Numbered from the stretch's first letter, positions 10,849 to 24,032 are shown. The stretch is DNA of 64,000 nucleotides from Panaeolus papilionaceus (GCA_015501605.1 JADNRZ010000015.1:62001-126000), one strand, 5' to 3'. The notes: generated from the sequence alone by a model not told the origin. Program-made: numbers and translations.

Positions 10849-13800
10849 TTACCAGTAACGACGAAGTTGACGTTTCGCGTTTTCGTACATAGCTTTCGTC
10901 TCTGTACGGTTGGATTCCAACTCAGCAAGATATTGATCAATGGCACTGTCCACCCGGCCAACTGGGAATTCTGCACGCAGTAGGTTGGCCTGTGGACGAG
11001 TGGCCTCAGCCAACCAGTCCGTAAGTGTAATTGCAATCTCTGTTGAAATCGTCTGAACGTTGACTTGGTCATTGAAGGGCGGAACCTATTGACGTGTTAC
11101 AATTATCATGTTGAAATGCAAAATCTACTCACCTGCGACTCATACATCTCATGGAAGATGTCCCAGATCTCGGATGATCGCACGCCAGATTGGATTAATA
11201 TCCTTGCTGCCCAGCCAGCTGGAAGGATAGATTTATTGACAAGCAGGAATCGAATGAGTAGTGTTGCGATGAAACCTTGAAGAATGAATTAGACTTGTTT
11301 CGATATTAATAAACGAGTAATGAAAGCATACGAAGAGGGAAGGCACAATCTGAAGGGTAAAATCTTTGGCCAAGAGGGACAACACGTGCTTGGATTAAAT
11401 CTGCCCTTTCTTTGGGATCTTCTGTTTCTTGCATAACTGCGAATAAAGAGTTGGTTAATAGTCCAGGTTGCACAGAGATGGTACTTACTCTCGTCAAATA
11501 TCTGATTCCAGATTGGTCGCACAACCCCTTCGTCACGATGTTCTGACACATGCAAACACAATAGTTTGATGGCTGGCAGGTCGAATGGCACGGCGAACTT
11601 TTGATAAAGCTGAGAAGGTGTGATTTGAGTAGAGATACGCAGGAGATGCAAGCAAACATACATCCGTCATTGTGAAGAGTTGCCTGGATAGTGAGGTAAC
11701 CCTCTCCGCGACAGCAGGGTCATCATTGATGTGGGGTACTAGGGTATTATATATCTCAAGTTGCACTTGTGCAACATCCAGTTTCTCCTCTAGATCGGTT
11801 AGGAAGGCTATTGCGGTCTCGTGTCGTCCCCCTACGGATATAGGATGAGATTTTGCGTTCGCGACAGCTAATGTCAGATATTCCAGCCTTTGTTCCAGAT
11901 GAAGGTCAAATCTATCAGATCAGAACATAAGTGAGCGTGCTGACTCCAACTGACAGGATATCTAAACCACATACTCAGCCGATTCCGCGAGCAATCCAAG
12001 AACTTCTGCAGCCCGTAACGGCTGTCCATTTTTGACGTAAAATTGCCAGAGCAATTGGAACTTCTTGACGGTAGCAGGCTCCCTTCTCAGGTGTGCCTCT
12101 AGGAAGGGAGGTCTCATCTACACGACGGGTCAGCAACATATTAACGGGTCGAGATTTACTAAATTACCTCGAGCAAATCGTCCGCCAGATTGCGTTCAAT
12201 TAACCAGTCGTATAGAGTAGAGTGGAACATTTCATCTTCACTTGCAAAGACGAGCTCGTACGCGTGACTGCGGACCGTCTCGGAATCTTCTGACCCTGTC
12301 GAGGATGTCGCATTCGCACTGCACTTATCCTCGAAGACGGTTAAGGAATCAAGGATCAAATCGTAACACTTCAGTCGTTGTTGCATCAATTCGCGCCTTG
12401 GATCTTCATTGGTAGAACCTGAGTACCAGAACTCAAGTCCTGCGTTGTCGGCATCCTGCATTTGTGCACAGGCCAAGGGTAGCGCAATTGCACCTGAAAC
12501 TTCTTAGCTTTCCTCTCATGCAGTAAGAATCCAAACCTACCTTTAGCGTAGTCCAGTTGCTGGAAGTCACCAATGACTTCGCGAAGCTTTTCGAACTCGA
12601 TAATTCGAGCGCCTTTCGTGAACAATCTGGAAAATGCAAACAAGGAAATGAGATATATCTAGAGATAAAATCAACAACTCACCTAAGTGATTCGGCGAGA
12701 TATTTCTGACGCTCAGTCGGGTTACGTGTCTCCGCCGCTTTTCGAATGTTTTCTTTGGCCTGCGATGGGTTAGCGATAACCACATCAACCACTTTTCTAA
12801 CATACCTTGTAAAGCATGACATCGTCCGTGCTGCAGAAAGAGCCGCATCGCCTTTGCAACACGTCACTAATTGTGTCAACCTGCAACCCATGATGAATAA
12901 TGTGAGATGAGCGGGAAAATAAAACATACGCTTATTTGTTGCCCAATTTGTTGATCGATGACCACGTTGACAAGGGCCCTTGAAATCGTCATTCCATGTT
13001 GCGAGGTAATAAGGTCTTCATATGTCAGGGAGTCGATCAATTTTTGGACATCGGGTTCACACCTACTACCCATCAGCGCGTGTATGCATATGTATCTACA
13101 AGTAACATACTTGAAAATGAGCTCCCCAAGACGATAATCATTGAGCAACAAAACGAAGGACAACGCTTCAATTGTTCTTGTGAGGAGGCTCTGTAATTCG
13201 AGGACGGAACTCTGCTCCACCTGGAAACTTTTTCAGGAAGAGCAATGCAGAGATTTGGAGGCAACTCACCTTCCATGCTTCTTGCTCAGTTACTAGGCTA
13301 CGGCTCGACGTTGGCTCGCTTGGTGATGAATGGAAAAGATGGGGGTTGCGATCCAAGAAGTCCTTTAAGGCATACAGATTTTTTTGAGCGTCCAACAACG
13401 TTTTCTCCGATGCGTTGAGGATCGGTTGTCCTGACCCTCTGAGTTATTAGTGAGTAAGCCGTTCTATTGCGAAATCGGCAGAATAGTCACTTACCCTGCA
13501 ACGATAAGCCTTGCCTTCCAGAAAGGCCTGATCAAGCGAGCAAAGTATAAGGCAAACCCTTCGCGGCGTCCGCTGAAGATAGCTGAGCCCTTGTTCTCCG
13601 CTGGTTTCTGTTTTAGCGTTGATGTATGAGATTAAAGAAGAAAGACCTACCTGTTCCATACGTCACTCGTTCAGTCCAAATAGGCCGCTCGCCGAAGTCA
13701 TAAAATGCTTGCTTGGCAACAGCAATAATTTCTGGACTTAATGAAGTGATTGCATTTGACGTTTCACCTGGGTTCAGGTAAACGTTGCCACTGGCCAAGG

Positions 13801-15888
13801 CCAAAAGCATCGAGCATGTCTGATCACGACCAAAGCTACTTGTGTGTTAAATCCCAACTTTCATGGACCCAGAGGTTGACTAACCTGTCCCGAAACTCGA
13901 TGATGGGTTGTACATTGCCTTCGGCTTGCAGATCCTCCAGAACTGCTCTTAAATAATCAACTGCCCGACGTTTGACTAGGAATGTCAGCCCAACGTTTGT
14001 AAGAAGCATAAATTGCTTTGTATGTTCCAAAAATTGGGCTGCCAGTTCATTGATCACTGCTGGCACAGGTGTCCCAGAAGGCGAGGGGATAGGAGGTGTG
14101 TTCATCGTTGCCATCGACCATGTCCGTCCATGAATAGTTAATATGCTGGCCTGCTCGGTGAGAGGCGGTCGGTTGCTTCCAGTCGAACCTTGATATTGTC
14201 CTGTTGCAAGATTATACTGCGGTTGCGGTTGTTGAGGGGGTAAATTCAATTGACCGATACTACCTATGCGAGTCAAGTCAGGCGATAAGCACAAAACATA
14301 ATCTGTTCCATCAACATCTCCAGGTTGAGATGCTAATAACAGCCCATCGTTATAGCATGAGTTGTCGAGAGCAGATGCAATGTAGGGCCGACTAGCAGAC
14401 GGCAAGTGATTTTGAGGAGCACCGTAACTGTGCGACGCTGCTCGATATGTCGTTTTTTGCTCATCCGGATGGATTAGGTTCATCGGGGGTAGCCTGACAT
14501 GTAAGAGTTGAATGGGACGAAGTCCGGGTGCAGCATTGCTCCCATATGAGTATCCATACCCATGGCCAGGACCAAAGTAGAGGCGAACACCATTGGTGGT
14601 GATAGCGAGAAGTTGTAACCCAGTACGCGACTCAGATGGATCAATGATGTGGATGTTGACGATTGTGAAGGACTGAGGGGTTAATGATGGGGAGCCAGGT
14701 GCTTTTTCCTGTGCAGATTTGTATAAAGACGATAGCGTTTGGATGTGCTGAATGGATTTATCGCCATTTGGAGAATAAATTGAGATCGTATTTCGCGAGG
14801 ATAGCGTGTAAAAGCAGCTGCGCTTCAAATCCGATACAGCAGCGATGATACGCTCTGGATATTGATTAGGAACATACTAAACAGAATGACGAGAGAAATT
14901 TACCGTCAGAAGCAGTCGAGGCGAAACGAGGAAGCAGGCTTTGAACGCCTCCAATGGAGTGATTTATTAGTTGGATGCGCTTTCCAAACCACGATTCATT
15001 GGCCTGGTAATGAAGCTCATACAAATTACCATCTTGCCTGCCACACATAAAGATTCGACCTTCTGAGGTTCCGATAACCGAAGACATCTCAATGTCAGTC
15101 GATATGACAAGGTCGGTGGCGTAGAGTTTGATCTCTTTGTGTGAACGATTGTCAGGGCCTGACGCCGTGGATATTGCGACGCCAATGAGTAGAACGGTCA
15201 GAGGAGTACATATGACCAGCAAGGAAGTAATGTCATCGACAAAAAGTCCGGGTTTGGGTTTGACAAGTGCGACATGGGTAATAACGTCTGGCTGGTCCAT
15301 GAATGAGGATATCTCTTGGCTATAGGAACTCAGCTACGTGAAAGCGAAGCAGCTCGTAGGCACCTACCCATCGTTATAATCCCAAAGAAACAACTTATGA
15401 TCGATAGATATCCAAACACGTTCAATCTCTGGCATGATTCCCATATGCGACGTCACATTTACGCCTAGAAAATAGTTTGGGTACGGGGAAGTAATAACTC
15501 AAGAACATTGCAACGCACTGTCATAATATTGAAAGAGGGCATCTGGAATCCCAATAAATTTCCGTTTTTGAAACGGCACTCTAAAATCGTCTGGAAAAAT
15601 GCTGTACGAGGCCGAAGCTTGAGTACCGGCTGCAACGAGTCGGTCAGATATAAACGCATAGCTGGTTCGTGCCTTGAACGTACCAGCGGTCAAAGTTTCT
15701 CCAAGATCAGGAATGGTTTGAGCGTCCTTTCCCAATTGTTCTAGAAGTACTCTACTAGCATTTTGCAACGCGGGGAGGTCCACAGGTGCGGGCTTCGGAG
15801 GAGGCAGCTGTCGAGTTGAAATATGGTTTTTTGAACTTGATGATTGTTCGGGAGCAACAGAGCGAGATTGTGCAAAATATGAGGCCAT
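10849..15888 (-). CDS. NUP170: nucleoporin NUP155/NUP170 family (inner ring of nuclear pore)
   Basis: A long multi-exon gene is read leftward from ATG at 15888 (MASYFAQSRS) to TAA at 10849-10851. The N-terminal half is the Nup155 beta-propeller: FIGIPDALFQYYD, then MGIMPEIERVWISID, then KLFLWDYNDG, then a region with SSVIGTSEGRIFMCG and RSCFYTLSSRNTISIYS. The C-terminal half is an alpha-solenoid with VFASEDEMFHSTLYDWLIER, a hallmark of the family. It ends AKRQLRRYW. Nup155/Nup170 links the pore membrane ring to inner-ring Nups and is required for pore assembly. Introns are short (about 50-65 nt) and numerous, and I did not fix every junction. It is divergent from the RNase III gene across 200 bp. 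Confidence 0.9.
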
Positions 15889-16088
15889 ATAGACGAAAGG
15901 AATATGGTAAGAACGATACAAAAGGATTCCCAGTCGACAATACGAATTACAATCGCGGTCTTGGGTAGACAAGGGCAACTCGCAGTGGGCGCGATCGCGT
16001 TCCAAACTAACCGCACGTGTTTGGAACAAGTAACCAAATATAGACATCAAATCTTTTGAATAACGCTGACAGTCTTGACCTTCCACCA
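15889..16088. promoter_or_regulatory. divergent promoter region, NUP155 / RNase III gene
   Basis: Only 200 bp separate the two start codons, so the core promoters must lie here or overlap the 5' UTRs. No clear TATA or factor site was recognised. Confidence 0.5.
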
Positions 16089-17313
16089 ATGTCTGCCTAT
16101 CCCTTCTACAAGGATCCGAGGTTATTCGAATTGCATAAAGGGCTAATTTTACATATACACTCCTCTAATTTTACCTTTGCTTTGCCACAATTAAATCATT
16201 CCACCTGGAATCTTATTTGCGGCAATTCAGGTGAAAGAGATCGTCTGGAATTCATAGGAGACAGGATTATAAGCGCCCTCATCGCTGAAGCGCTATATCG
16301 GATCAGGCCTAAGGAAAACCCTAAATTTTATACGGTTATTATTTAACTCATTCGCCTGCCGCGTAGCTAATATCTGCTTGGTTCCTTATCTGCCAGAATG
16401 CATCAACTGTTCTGGTGGCAAACTCCACCTTTGCTCACATAATGCATAAGCTGGGCTATCATGACATTACTACTGGGATAAAGCCCGCTGGAGATGCTTT
16501 TGAAACAGTTATGGCTGCATATAAACAAGAGGTTGGCAAAGATACCTTTGAAGAATATGCTAGAGTTGCTTTTGAGCCCCTTATTCGCGTTGTCAGCAAC
16601 ACTTACGATGATTGTGCAAGGTTTGGGTCAAGTGTGACTTGTATAATCCCTAATTTATTGACAGACTAATCCATAGGTCAACATATTATTACAATTATAA
16701 AAACCAGATGAGGGTTGGAAGCAAATATCTGCTTAGCTCACGGTCGTGGAAGAAGAGCAAAGGCCGTAAGCTATATCGCCCGTCCATAAATATTTACTTC
16801 AAAGTAGTGAGTTTTGATTCAACGCAAGATCCAATACCCCGTTCTATGCTGTCGTCTGGAAAACGCAAGCCTGACATGCCGATTATAATCGACCTCACAT
16901 CGGACGATGATGATGAGCAGGTTACAGTGACCAATCTCTCACAGGTACCGCGTCCCCCAAATTCAAAACTCGCATCTAACAATATTCGTTCTGTGGTAGG
17001 TCTCTTATTCAAAGGGGAAACTACCACCCGGTGGCTTTTCTGATTCCGCTGGAGTAGGTAGAAGGAAAGACCTTCTGGCCCCCTTTTGCTAACCAACGAA
17101 CAGTTACCTCTACCTTGCACTTTCACGCAGCGTATTCCGAACACAGTAGCCAGCGAGGATATTCTACGATATGTATCAACGGCTTCGAATCAGACAACGC
17201 GCTTCGTTCCGGGGTCGACAATGAGCCAACCAATGCAGGCTAACTTGTCCACGATAGATTGCCCTCGAACGGTTCAACAGGGCACCCGCCACGACCCAAT
17301 TTGCTTGGATTGA
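16089..17313 (+). CDS. RNase III-domain protein with SUMO-interacting-like motif
   Basis: Four exons (16089-16334, 16397-16620, 16677-16995, 17104-17313) give about 332 residues. The RNase III signature is RDRLEFIGDRIISALIAEAL, keeping Glu and Asp of LExxGD. The second catalytic element is KPAGDAFETVMAAY, keeping D and E. The first acidic residue of the classic ERLEFLGD motif is Asp here, a conservative change. No double-stranded RNA-binding domain follows. Instead the C-terminus is low complexity with PIIIDLTSDDDDE, a textbook SUMO-interacting-like motif with an acidic tail, and it ends HDPICLD. It could be an active dsRNA endonuclease or a structural relative. The last intron (108 nt) is the least certain junction. 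Confidence 0.72.
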
Positions 17314-17731
17314 TCAGCTTTGTACTCTGTTCGATTATGGCGCTCTCAACTCATGATCAGACTGTGTTCATGACAATGTCCAGTATGCATAATATCAAGC
17401 AAACATGTACAATAATATCCTTGACATTGCAACTCCCAAGGCAAATGAAGTTAGAAAGCTCACCCTCATCTGTGCTGCGGGAACCTCATTGTCGCCTACT
17501 TAGTAAAGTCGTCATTTTTTTTTGTAAAATTTGAAAGGTTTCGGGAACTCGGAGTTGGTTCATGTGAGAAGAAATTCCTAGTGCTTGGATTGACTGAGGC
17601 TGTAACCTGTAGGTAACAAAACTCAACTGAATTTGTTCTTGACAGGCAATCACATCAATATTTCCCATCTGGAGACTTCTGTCATCTTGAACTGAGCTCA
17701 CACCTCCCCAGTACTTAATCATCTATTACTT
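17314..17731. other. intergenic region upstream of MAPKKK
   Basis: The stretch is 418 bp between two same-strand genes. No extra gene was seen. It presumably contains the kinase promoter. Confidence 0.5.
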
Positions 17732-20291
17732 ATGGATTCATTCGATCGTGACCGGCATTCCTCATCCAACAAGAAAGCCCCAGAACATAAGTCTGACCGA
17801 TCACCCGAGTCTGCGAGACGCTCACATAGTCGAACAAGTAGTAGCACGGTGGAAGCTTATATTCGTCATAGACCACTAGCCCTCATGTCGCGAACGCCTT
17901 CCCCGGGATCTAAGGTGTCCTCTTTCAAGCATACGTCCTCCTCTACCCTTCGCAGTAATTCTGCAATGCAAACCCAGATTTCATCGCGATATCAAGGGCG
18001 GAGCTCAGTAATACACGAGCCACGATGTGCGTTAGTACCTGGGATAGCATGTTATAATTATTTGCTAAAAGTATCGTCTTAGCTATGAAATGGATCAAAG
18101 GCAGGCTTATAGGTCAAGGAAGTTACGGGAAGGTGTACTATGCGTTCAACTCGACCACTGGAGAGCCAATGGCAGTTAAGCAAGTCGAACAACCAGAAAC
18201 ACCTAGTGACTACTTGAAGGATAGCATTAAAAAGATGGTGCAAGCGCTCAAGGAGGAGAATCAGACGCTCAGACGCCTTGAACATCCCAATATTGTCCTG
18301 TATCTGGGTTATGAAGAGAATCCAAACACCATCAACATGTCAGTACGTCCCTGGAGCGACAAGCACGAATTGACTCCTCTGAAGCAGTTCACCTTCTTAG
18401 ATTTTTGGAATATGTCCCTGGTGGCACAATTCACTCATGTCTTTTGAAGCAAGGTATTTTTCGTGAGGAAGTAACGAAGAGCTTTGCCGCTCAAATATTG
18501 GATGGTCTACAATACCTCCACTCCAAGGGTATCATCCACCGAGTTAAGAGCAGATTCGACTTCACATCACGGCTGATAACTAACACTGGGTTTAGGACCT
18601 AAAATCCGAAAACGTTTTGGTCGAACCTCACGGCGTCTGCAAAATCTCCGATTTTGGGATCTCAAAAAACGTTAACCAAAATAATGCTGAACGTTTTACC
18701 CTCATGAAGGGGACAATGAACTGGATGTCCCCTGAGGTCATCACAGGAGACTCCGATGGACGTGGCTACGACGAAAAAATTGATATTTGGAGCATGGGCT
18801 GCTTAATGCGCGAAATGTGGACCGCACGCCGCCCATGGGAAAATGAAAGCGTCCTGCAGGTCATGCAAGAGGTTCGGTGCTTCATTCTACAGACCTGTGG
18901 TCTTTGCCTCATCCTCGTGTTAGCTTATGGATAAAAGGGCGCCTCCAATGCCCATAGGATTCAAGCTTTCTCCCTCTGCACAGGATTTTAATAATCTGTG
19001 TTTTCAACCGTGAGTAAGAACCAGTTTCTCCTTCATAGCAATATTGACGAGGTTGACGGGTAGCGACCCCATTCGCCGACCTGGAGCGGATGTTCTACTT
19101 CAACATTACTACCTTAAACTCCCAGCTGGGTGGACCTTTCCGGACATGAACCAAATGGGTTTGGGAAAACAGCGAGCTACAAATACAGATTATCGCTCAG
19201 GGGAGGTGTCATCTCAGAGCAAAAGCGCTAATGACCCTGCTGCCGAGGAGGTCGCCGAAATACTCTCTCGAACAATTAAAATCAGTGCATTAACATCTTC
19301 AGAGGACCAGTCGCCTGCTCTTACGATGCAGTCCGTTGTTGCCCCTGACAGGACTCCACCAGCGCCTCGCCGCCAAAGTCCACCGATCGTGTTCATTGAA
19401 CCACCGCCACCCCGGAAGCGGTCCATTTCAAATGACAGACTTGATGACTGGATGGTACTAAATAGGAATTCATCCCTGGCCTCCGAATGTTCCAGTAATC
19501 AGCCGACAAAACCTACTAGAAAGTTAATGATCTACAATCCCGACAGCAACGAAAAGAGGACCGCGGAAACCAAGAAAGCTGCTCCATTTGTCTATCAGCC
19601 TCCACCACTTCCCGAAAAGGTCCCTTACTCTCAGCAATTGATGCCCATACCCAAACCAAGCGGTTTTGTGGCGACAGCAAAGTCGTCGTATACAGCGCTC
19701 TCTTCTGCCTTCGGCGCTCGGTCTTTGACGCGACATGACGCTCAGAGCGCTGATGCACACGAACAAGAAGGAAAGCAACAAGCGACGAAGTTACGCTTTG
19801 TGCAATCTACACCGCAATCCGTTTACTCCTCAGACCATTCCTATCTTAGCGGGGGGAGCGAGATCAGTACGAACTCTTCAATGTGGCAACGGGCGCCAAC
19901 AAAGCAAAGTTCGACGAAGGGGAAAGCGCCCGACCACCCCCTGATGCCAATTGTTCCTTCAATTTCAACCTCAGGTACACGCGCGAGTCCATCACAGATA
20001 TCATCTACAACAGTCGATGACGAGAGACCCGACTTCGTCGACGTTTGTCAGCACATGGGAAGCTTCTTTCCTCATCACAATCTGGATGAACTTGTGGAAA
20101 GCCCCATGCTAGAACGCGGAGAAGATGCAGACGACATTTTAGGTCGGAGATACACCATGAAGAGTATTCGCGCGATTGCCCAAGAACAAGCAGAACGATC
20201 GCAGAGGGGACAGGCCGCCCGCCGATCCTACCACCCGCAGTCGCCAATCTGGGATACTCCCCTGGAAGAAATTAAAGAACACTTTCGGTGA
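17732..20291 (+). CDS. BCK1/STE11-like MAP kinase kinase kinase
   Basis: Six exons (17732-18026, 18083-18338, 18401-18542, 18596-18871, 18924-19009, 19064-20291) give about 760 residues. After a Ser/Arg-rich leader of about 98 residues comes the kinase domain: glycine loop IGQGSYGKV, VAIK-type lysine in MAVKQV, catalytic loop HRDLKSEN, DFGISK, activation end GTMNWMSPEV and DPIRRPGADVLLQHYYL. The DFG-to-APE stretch resembles fungal Bck1. The C-terminal 400 residues are long, Ser/Pro-rich and unstructured, the reverse of Bck1, where the long region is N-terminal. It is expected to phosphorylate a MAPKK in the cytosol. The pathway (cell wall or other) is an inference. All catalytic residues are present. 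Confidence 0.88.
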
Positions 20292-20496
20292 CAATGTTGG
20301 TAATTTATATTAACCCGAATTTATGTTTCACGAAACATGGGTATACCGGTGAATTCATGCTAACAGCTACGAAATCTTTTCACGACGAAAGTTCCAAACG
20401 GCCAGAAAAATTATCTACAATTCTGCAAGATGTAATAAGGCGACATAGATGTATGTATCCAACTAGACAGCTCTCGATCCCCAACCCAGATCGGGC
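20292..20496. other. convergent 3' region, MAPKKK / NoxA
   Basis: A 205-bp gap between two stop codons on opposite strands. It should carry the two transcription ends. Confidence 0.5.
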
Positions 20497-22621
20497 CTAG
20501 AAATGTTCCTAATAATACAGTCAGTGATGCACTACGACATGAAACAAAGATAACAAACCTTCGCAAAGGTAAAGTCGACGTTAGGACCAGAGTTCTTATC
20601 ACATGCCTCCTTGATAGATTTCGCGAGGACGCCAGGACCACAGAAGTAGGTCTACAAAACGTTTGGTTATGGGGGTAGGAGTATGAAAAAGCTATCAGCA
20701 CTTACAGCGACTTTGGTCTTGAGTTGGGATGTCGAGCCTGGCAGGTATTGTCCAGACTCGATAGCTTGTTTCATTTGTCCGTAGATTGTCTTCCAGTCAG
20801 GGCGACCGAACATGGTGCGGGAGCGGAGGAGGGTTAGAGGATCATATTCAGCACCGGCATCATTGACGGCAATATTCCAAAGCATGTCTTCTCCGATCTT
20901 CTGGGTGAGATAGATGTTGATACGCAGGAAGTTTGCTGTGGTGACAGTCAGTAAAATATCGAGGAAAAGAATATCTGTCGCGAACTCACGATCAGCTTGG
21001 GCAGCCTCGACTTCTTGGAGGAGACTTTGGAACCATCCAAAAGATGGGGCATCACGGCAGACCCAGAAGAATTCGACACGACGGAGGGAACCAATTTTAC
21101 CGCGCTTTTGCCTATACCATATGTGCTTAAGGATGGATGCAAATGGAGTAACACCTGACACAGTGAATGTTATTTGTTGTGGATGAATAAATAGTGACAT
21201 AGAGCTTACCAATACCAGCGCCTATTAAAACTGCAACCTCAGCGCCGAAAACATCTTCGGCAGGTGCACCGTAAGGCCCATCAATGCGGACCTGTGGAAG
21301 GGTGATAGAGGAAACAGCAGGGTCCAGCTCAACAAAATCACCACGAAGGCCGCCTTTGGTGTCTCTCTCTGTTCCTTTCATGGCTGCCTGGGTCATTTGA
21401 GCAACAACAGATGGGCCAACTCCGAGACGATCACCGAGTGCGCGGGTGAAGTCTCCAACTTGACGGATATGGATGGATACATAGGAATCTTCAGGGGCGG
21501 AAGTGATAGTGAACTATGTTTTGCAATGTTAGTGGGATACATAAGCCGGATAAGCAGATGTAATAATTACGGGGTGCCATTGGAATGCAGAGATTTCTGG
21601 AATCTGGATGAAAAGCCATTGACCAGCAACATACTTGAAGCTGGGTTTCACAATGCGCAATTCCATAGCACCTGTGTTCGACACAGCTTAGAACCCGAAA
21701 TATTGGTACATCAAAACAGATATGTCAGCTTACCACTGGGGTGAACCAAGACTTTGGATAGACGGGTAGCGCGACGAGCTCGGATCTCTCGGTATACGCG
21801 TTCGCCAAAGTAAATGATGCCAGGCCAAATAGTGAAGCGCCAGCTGAGATATCCAATACAGTGCCTTGTGGAGTAGAATGGGAAGGTTGGGATCAGATCG
21901 GGGTCCACAGAATCACGAACGAAACATCCAGTGGCGTGGGTGTAGAGACCGAGCATGAAGAAGAAGGCGAGGTGGTGAGTGTACCAGAAGGCTTCAAAAC
22001 ATTGCTTGCGAATCTTGTGGTGGGCGGTGGTGTACATCAACACCATGATGAGGAGCATGAAGTGACCCGTAACGCCACCGGGCTGGGTATAGTGGATTTG
22101 AAGGGCAATTTGTTTACGAATTTCTGTCATTATAGTTTAGTAACATTCATATAAAGAAATGATGGCAAGCCTACGAGTGCGCTCGACGTTGATAAAGTTG
22201 ACATAGTGAGCTGTGGTGTGAACCATTGCCCAGAAGGCCATGGAGTAGGCAACCTGCCTGTGGAACCAAATGTTTTCGTCGGCAGGGAAGAGCCAGGCCA
22301 GCTTGGGACGAACAACACGAATAATGTTTCGCAACATGGGAATGAGGATAAGACCTCCATCGAAAGCCAAAACGAGACCAGCACCACGAGACGTCCACAC
22401 AGAGAATTTGAGGGTATTCAAACCAGCCAAACGAGCATTTGTTGCCTGAAAATTAGAGGGGTTGATAAGTTCAAAGTGATGACTAAAGAAACTGTTATAT
22501 AAATGTTTACTTGACTATACCAGCCATATGCGAAGAAAAACAAATGCAGGCCGTAGAATATGACATTGAAGCTGAGACGACGAGGAGTCAAGAACTCGCG
22601 ACGGAACCAGCTTTCACCCAT
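20497..22621 (-). CDS. noxA: NADPH oxidase A (Nox1/NoxA)
   Basis: Read leftward from MGESWFRREFL (start 22621) to FTFAKEHF and TAG at 20497. The ferric-reductase membrane domain has FSVWTSRGAGLVLAFDG, then LFPADENIWFHRQVAYS, then VHTTAHYVNF, then THHLAFFFMLGLYTHATG, giving the heme-ligand histidines in two helices. The FAD domain has FQWHPFTITSAPED. The NADPH-binding part has GVTPFASILKHIWY and the C-terminal CGPG cysteine loop. It has no EF-hand extension, so it is the NoxA/Nox1 type and not NoxC. The enzyme makes superoxide and, in fungi, drives sexual fruiting-body development and hyphal fusion together with NoxR and Rac. The last exon encodes only about four residues after a 3' intron. 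Confidence 0.93.
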
Positions 22622-22970
22622 AATTTGTGGATTGTGGAATTAGATGGAGGAATGGGTCTGATAAACTCCTGTACCGGCCAGAAGATGTATGATGAAGGAG
22701 GGAGTTAGTGGTGATGGTAAGGGAAAGAGAGACGTAAGTAAATTATCAGAAAAGAAAAGAAAAAGAAAAGGTAAGGGGAAGGGAAAACGAAGGGGAATCA
22801 GCCAAGCTGTGTCTGATTGTTTTGGGTGGCTCTATATAGATGGGTCCAAAATAATGGGTCGGGCTCAGTTGTCATAACAATCTCGTCCACAAAGGTATTC
22901 TTTTATATTGATTCCATGCTCCCATAACGTTTCCATCCAAGTTCTAAATTCATATCTAAACAACAGACCT
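22622..22970. other. intergenic region between MAD2 and noxA
   Basis: About 350 bp between two minus-strand genes. A purine-rich (A/G) stretch at 22720-22800 lies in the noxA 5' region. No gene was recognised. Confidence 0.5.
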
Positions 22971-23860
22971 TTACGACTCGTCGTCGTAACGGTAAGCAAC
23001 CATCGCCTCGATCCGATGCACATCAGTACTAAAGCTCCTCATTTTCACTTGTTGGCTCTTGCTTGCCTCTATCGCTAAAGGATCCGTGTCGACCCACTCC
23101 CCTGCCGGTACATCTGCAGATTCAGATGTGTACGCCAAGATGTTGAACACTGTAGGTTCGTGGATGACTGGGAGGTATGTCACCATTGAAATAATCTGTT
23201 TTAAAATAGCACGGATTTCTGACTGTATCTCGGCTTCAGGTTTTGGTGCCCTGCTATAAGTGTAACTCCATCAGTCACAACAATCATTCCATCCGACAAT
23301 CAAAAGATGCAACCCACGTCTCTGAACCTTCAGCAGGTTGCTCCACAAGTTTGACGTCGAAAACCCATCGCTCAAGGGGTGTCCGGGTATCTTTAGAAAT
23401 AATCGCCAGCACCAGCTGTGTCACTGAACCCGTGAGAAGCCACTCTAAAGGATAGTTGTTTCAGCTCTCGCCTACGTTGGGGGTACCACCTTTGATGGGA
23501 ATATTAAAGCGACGTACTTTGGACTTGTGTAAGAATTCTGTCAAAAATCCATATCAGCATAATGTTGTCATGATGTTGTGTGCAATACCACTACGACCTT
23601 TCCAGATAATTCTCCAAAGCCAGGTCCTGGGTTACGAGCACGGTTTGACCGTACTTCTTGACCATATGAAAATCATCAGAAGGGTAAACTTCACGTTGGA
23701 ATAGGATACTGTTTCAAACAAGACCTGAATGTTAGTGTGCCACAGAGGTGGACCTCAAAAAAAAGACATACGTATTAACTGCATATTTGAAGAATTCAGT
23801 GACTAGTGCTGTAGAGCCTTTAAGTGTAATCGCCTGGCGTTTAGCTTGCTTTGATGCCAT
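22971..23860 (-). CDS. MAD2: spindle checkpoint protein Mad2 (HORMA domain)
   Basis: Read leftward from MASKQAKRQAITLKGST (start 23860) to VHRIEAMVAYRYDDES and TAA at 22971. The HORMA domain is recognisable from LVTEFFKYAVN, then QRGVYPSDDFHMVKKYG, then TLERWVFDV-like sequence in the middle exons and the C-terminal seat-belt segment FSTDVHRIEAMVAYR. Mad2 binds Mad1 and Cdc20 at unattached kinetochores and delays anaphase. At least four short introns split the gene. The start is shared with a 172-bp divergent promoter opposite TAF5. Confidence 0.92.
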
Positions 23861-24032
23861 GATGTTGGTGGTAGAAAGTAAAGAATTTTGAAGAGTGGTC
23901 GCGCGTCTGTTATTGAAAGCTTGTCAATGTTCAGAATTCAAGTCGCGTCTATTGAACGATCATCACGTGACCTGAGTCCTAGAATGAATTGACAAAACGA
24001 CTTTTGTCTTTCTCCCTAATAATTCTAAAGGA
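23861..24032. promoter_or_regulatory. divergent promoter region, MAD2 / TAF5
   Basis: Only 172 bp lie between the two start codons, so the promoters share or overlap sequence. A CACGTGA E-box-like element is visible at 23966-23972. Confidence 0.5.
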
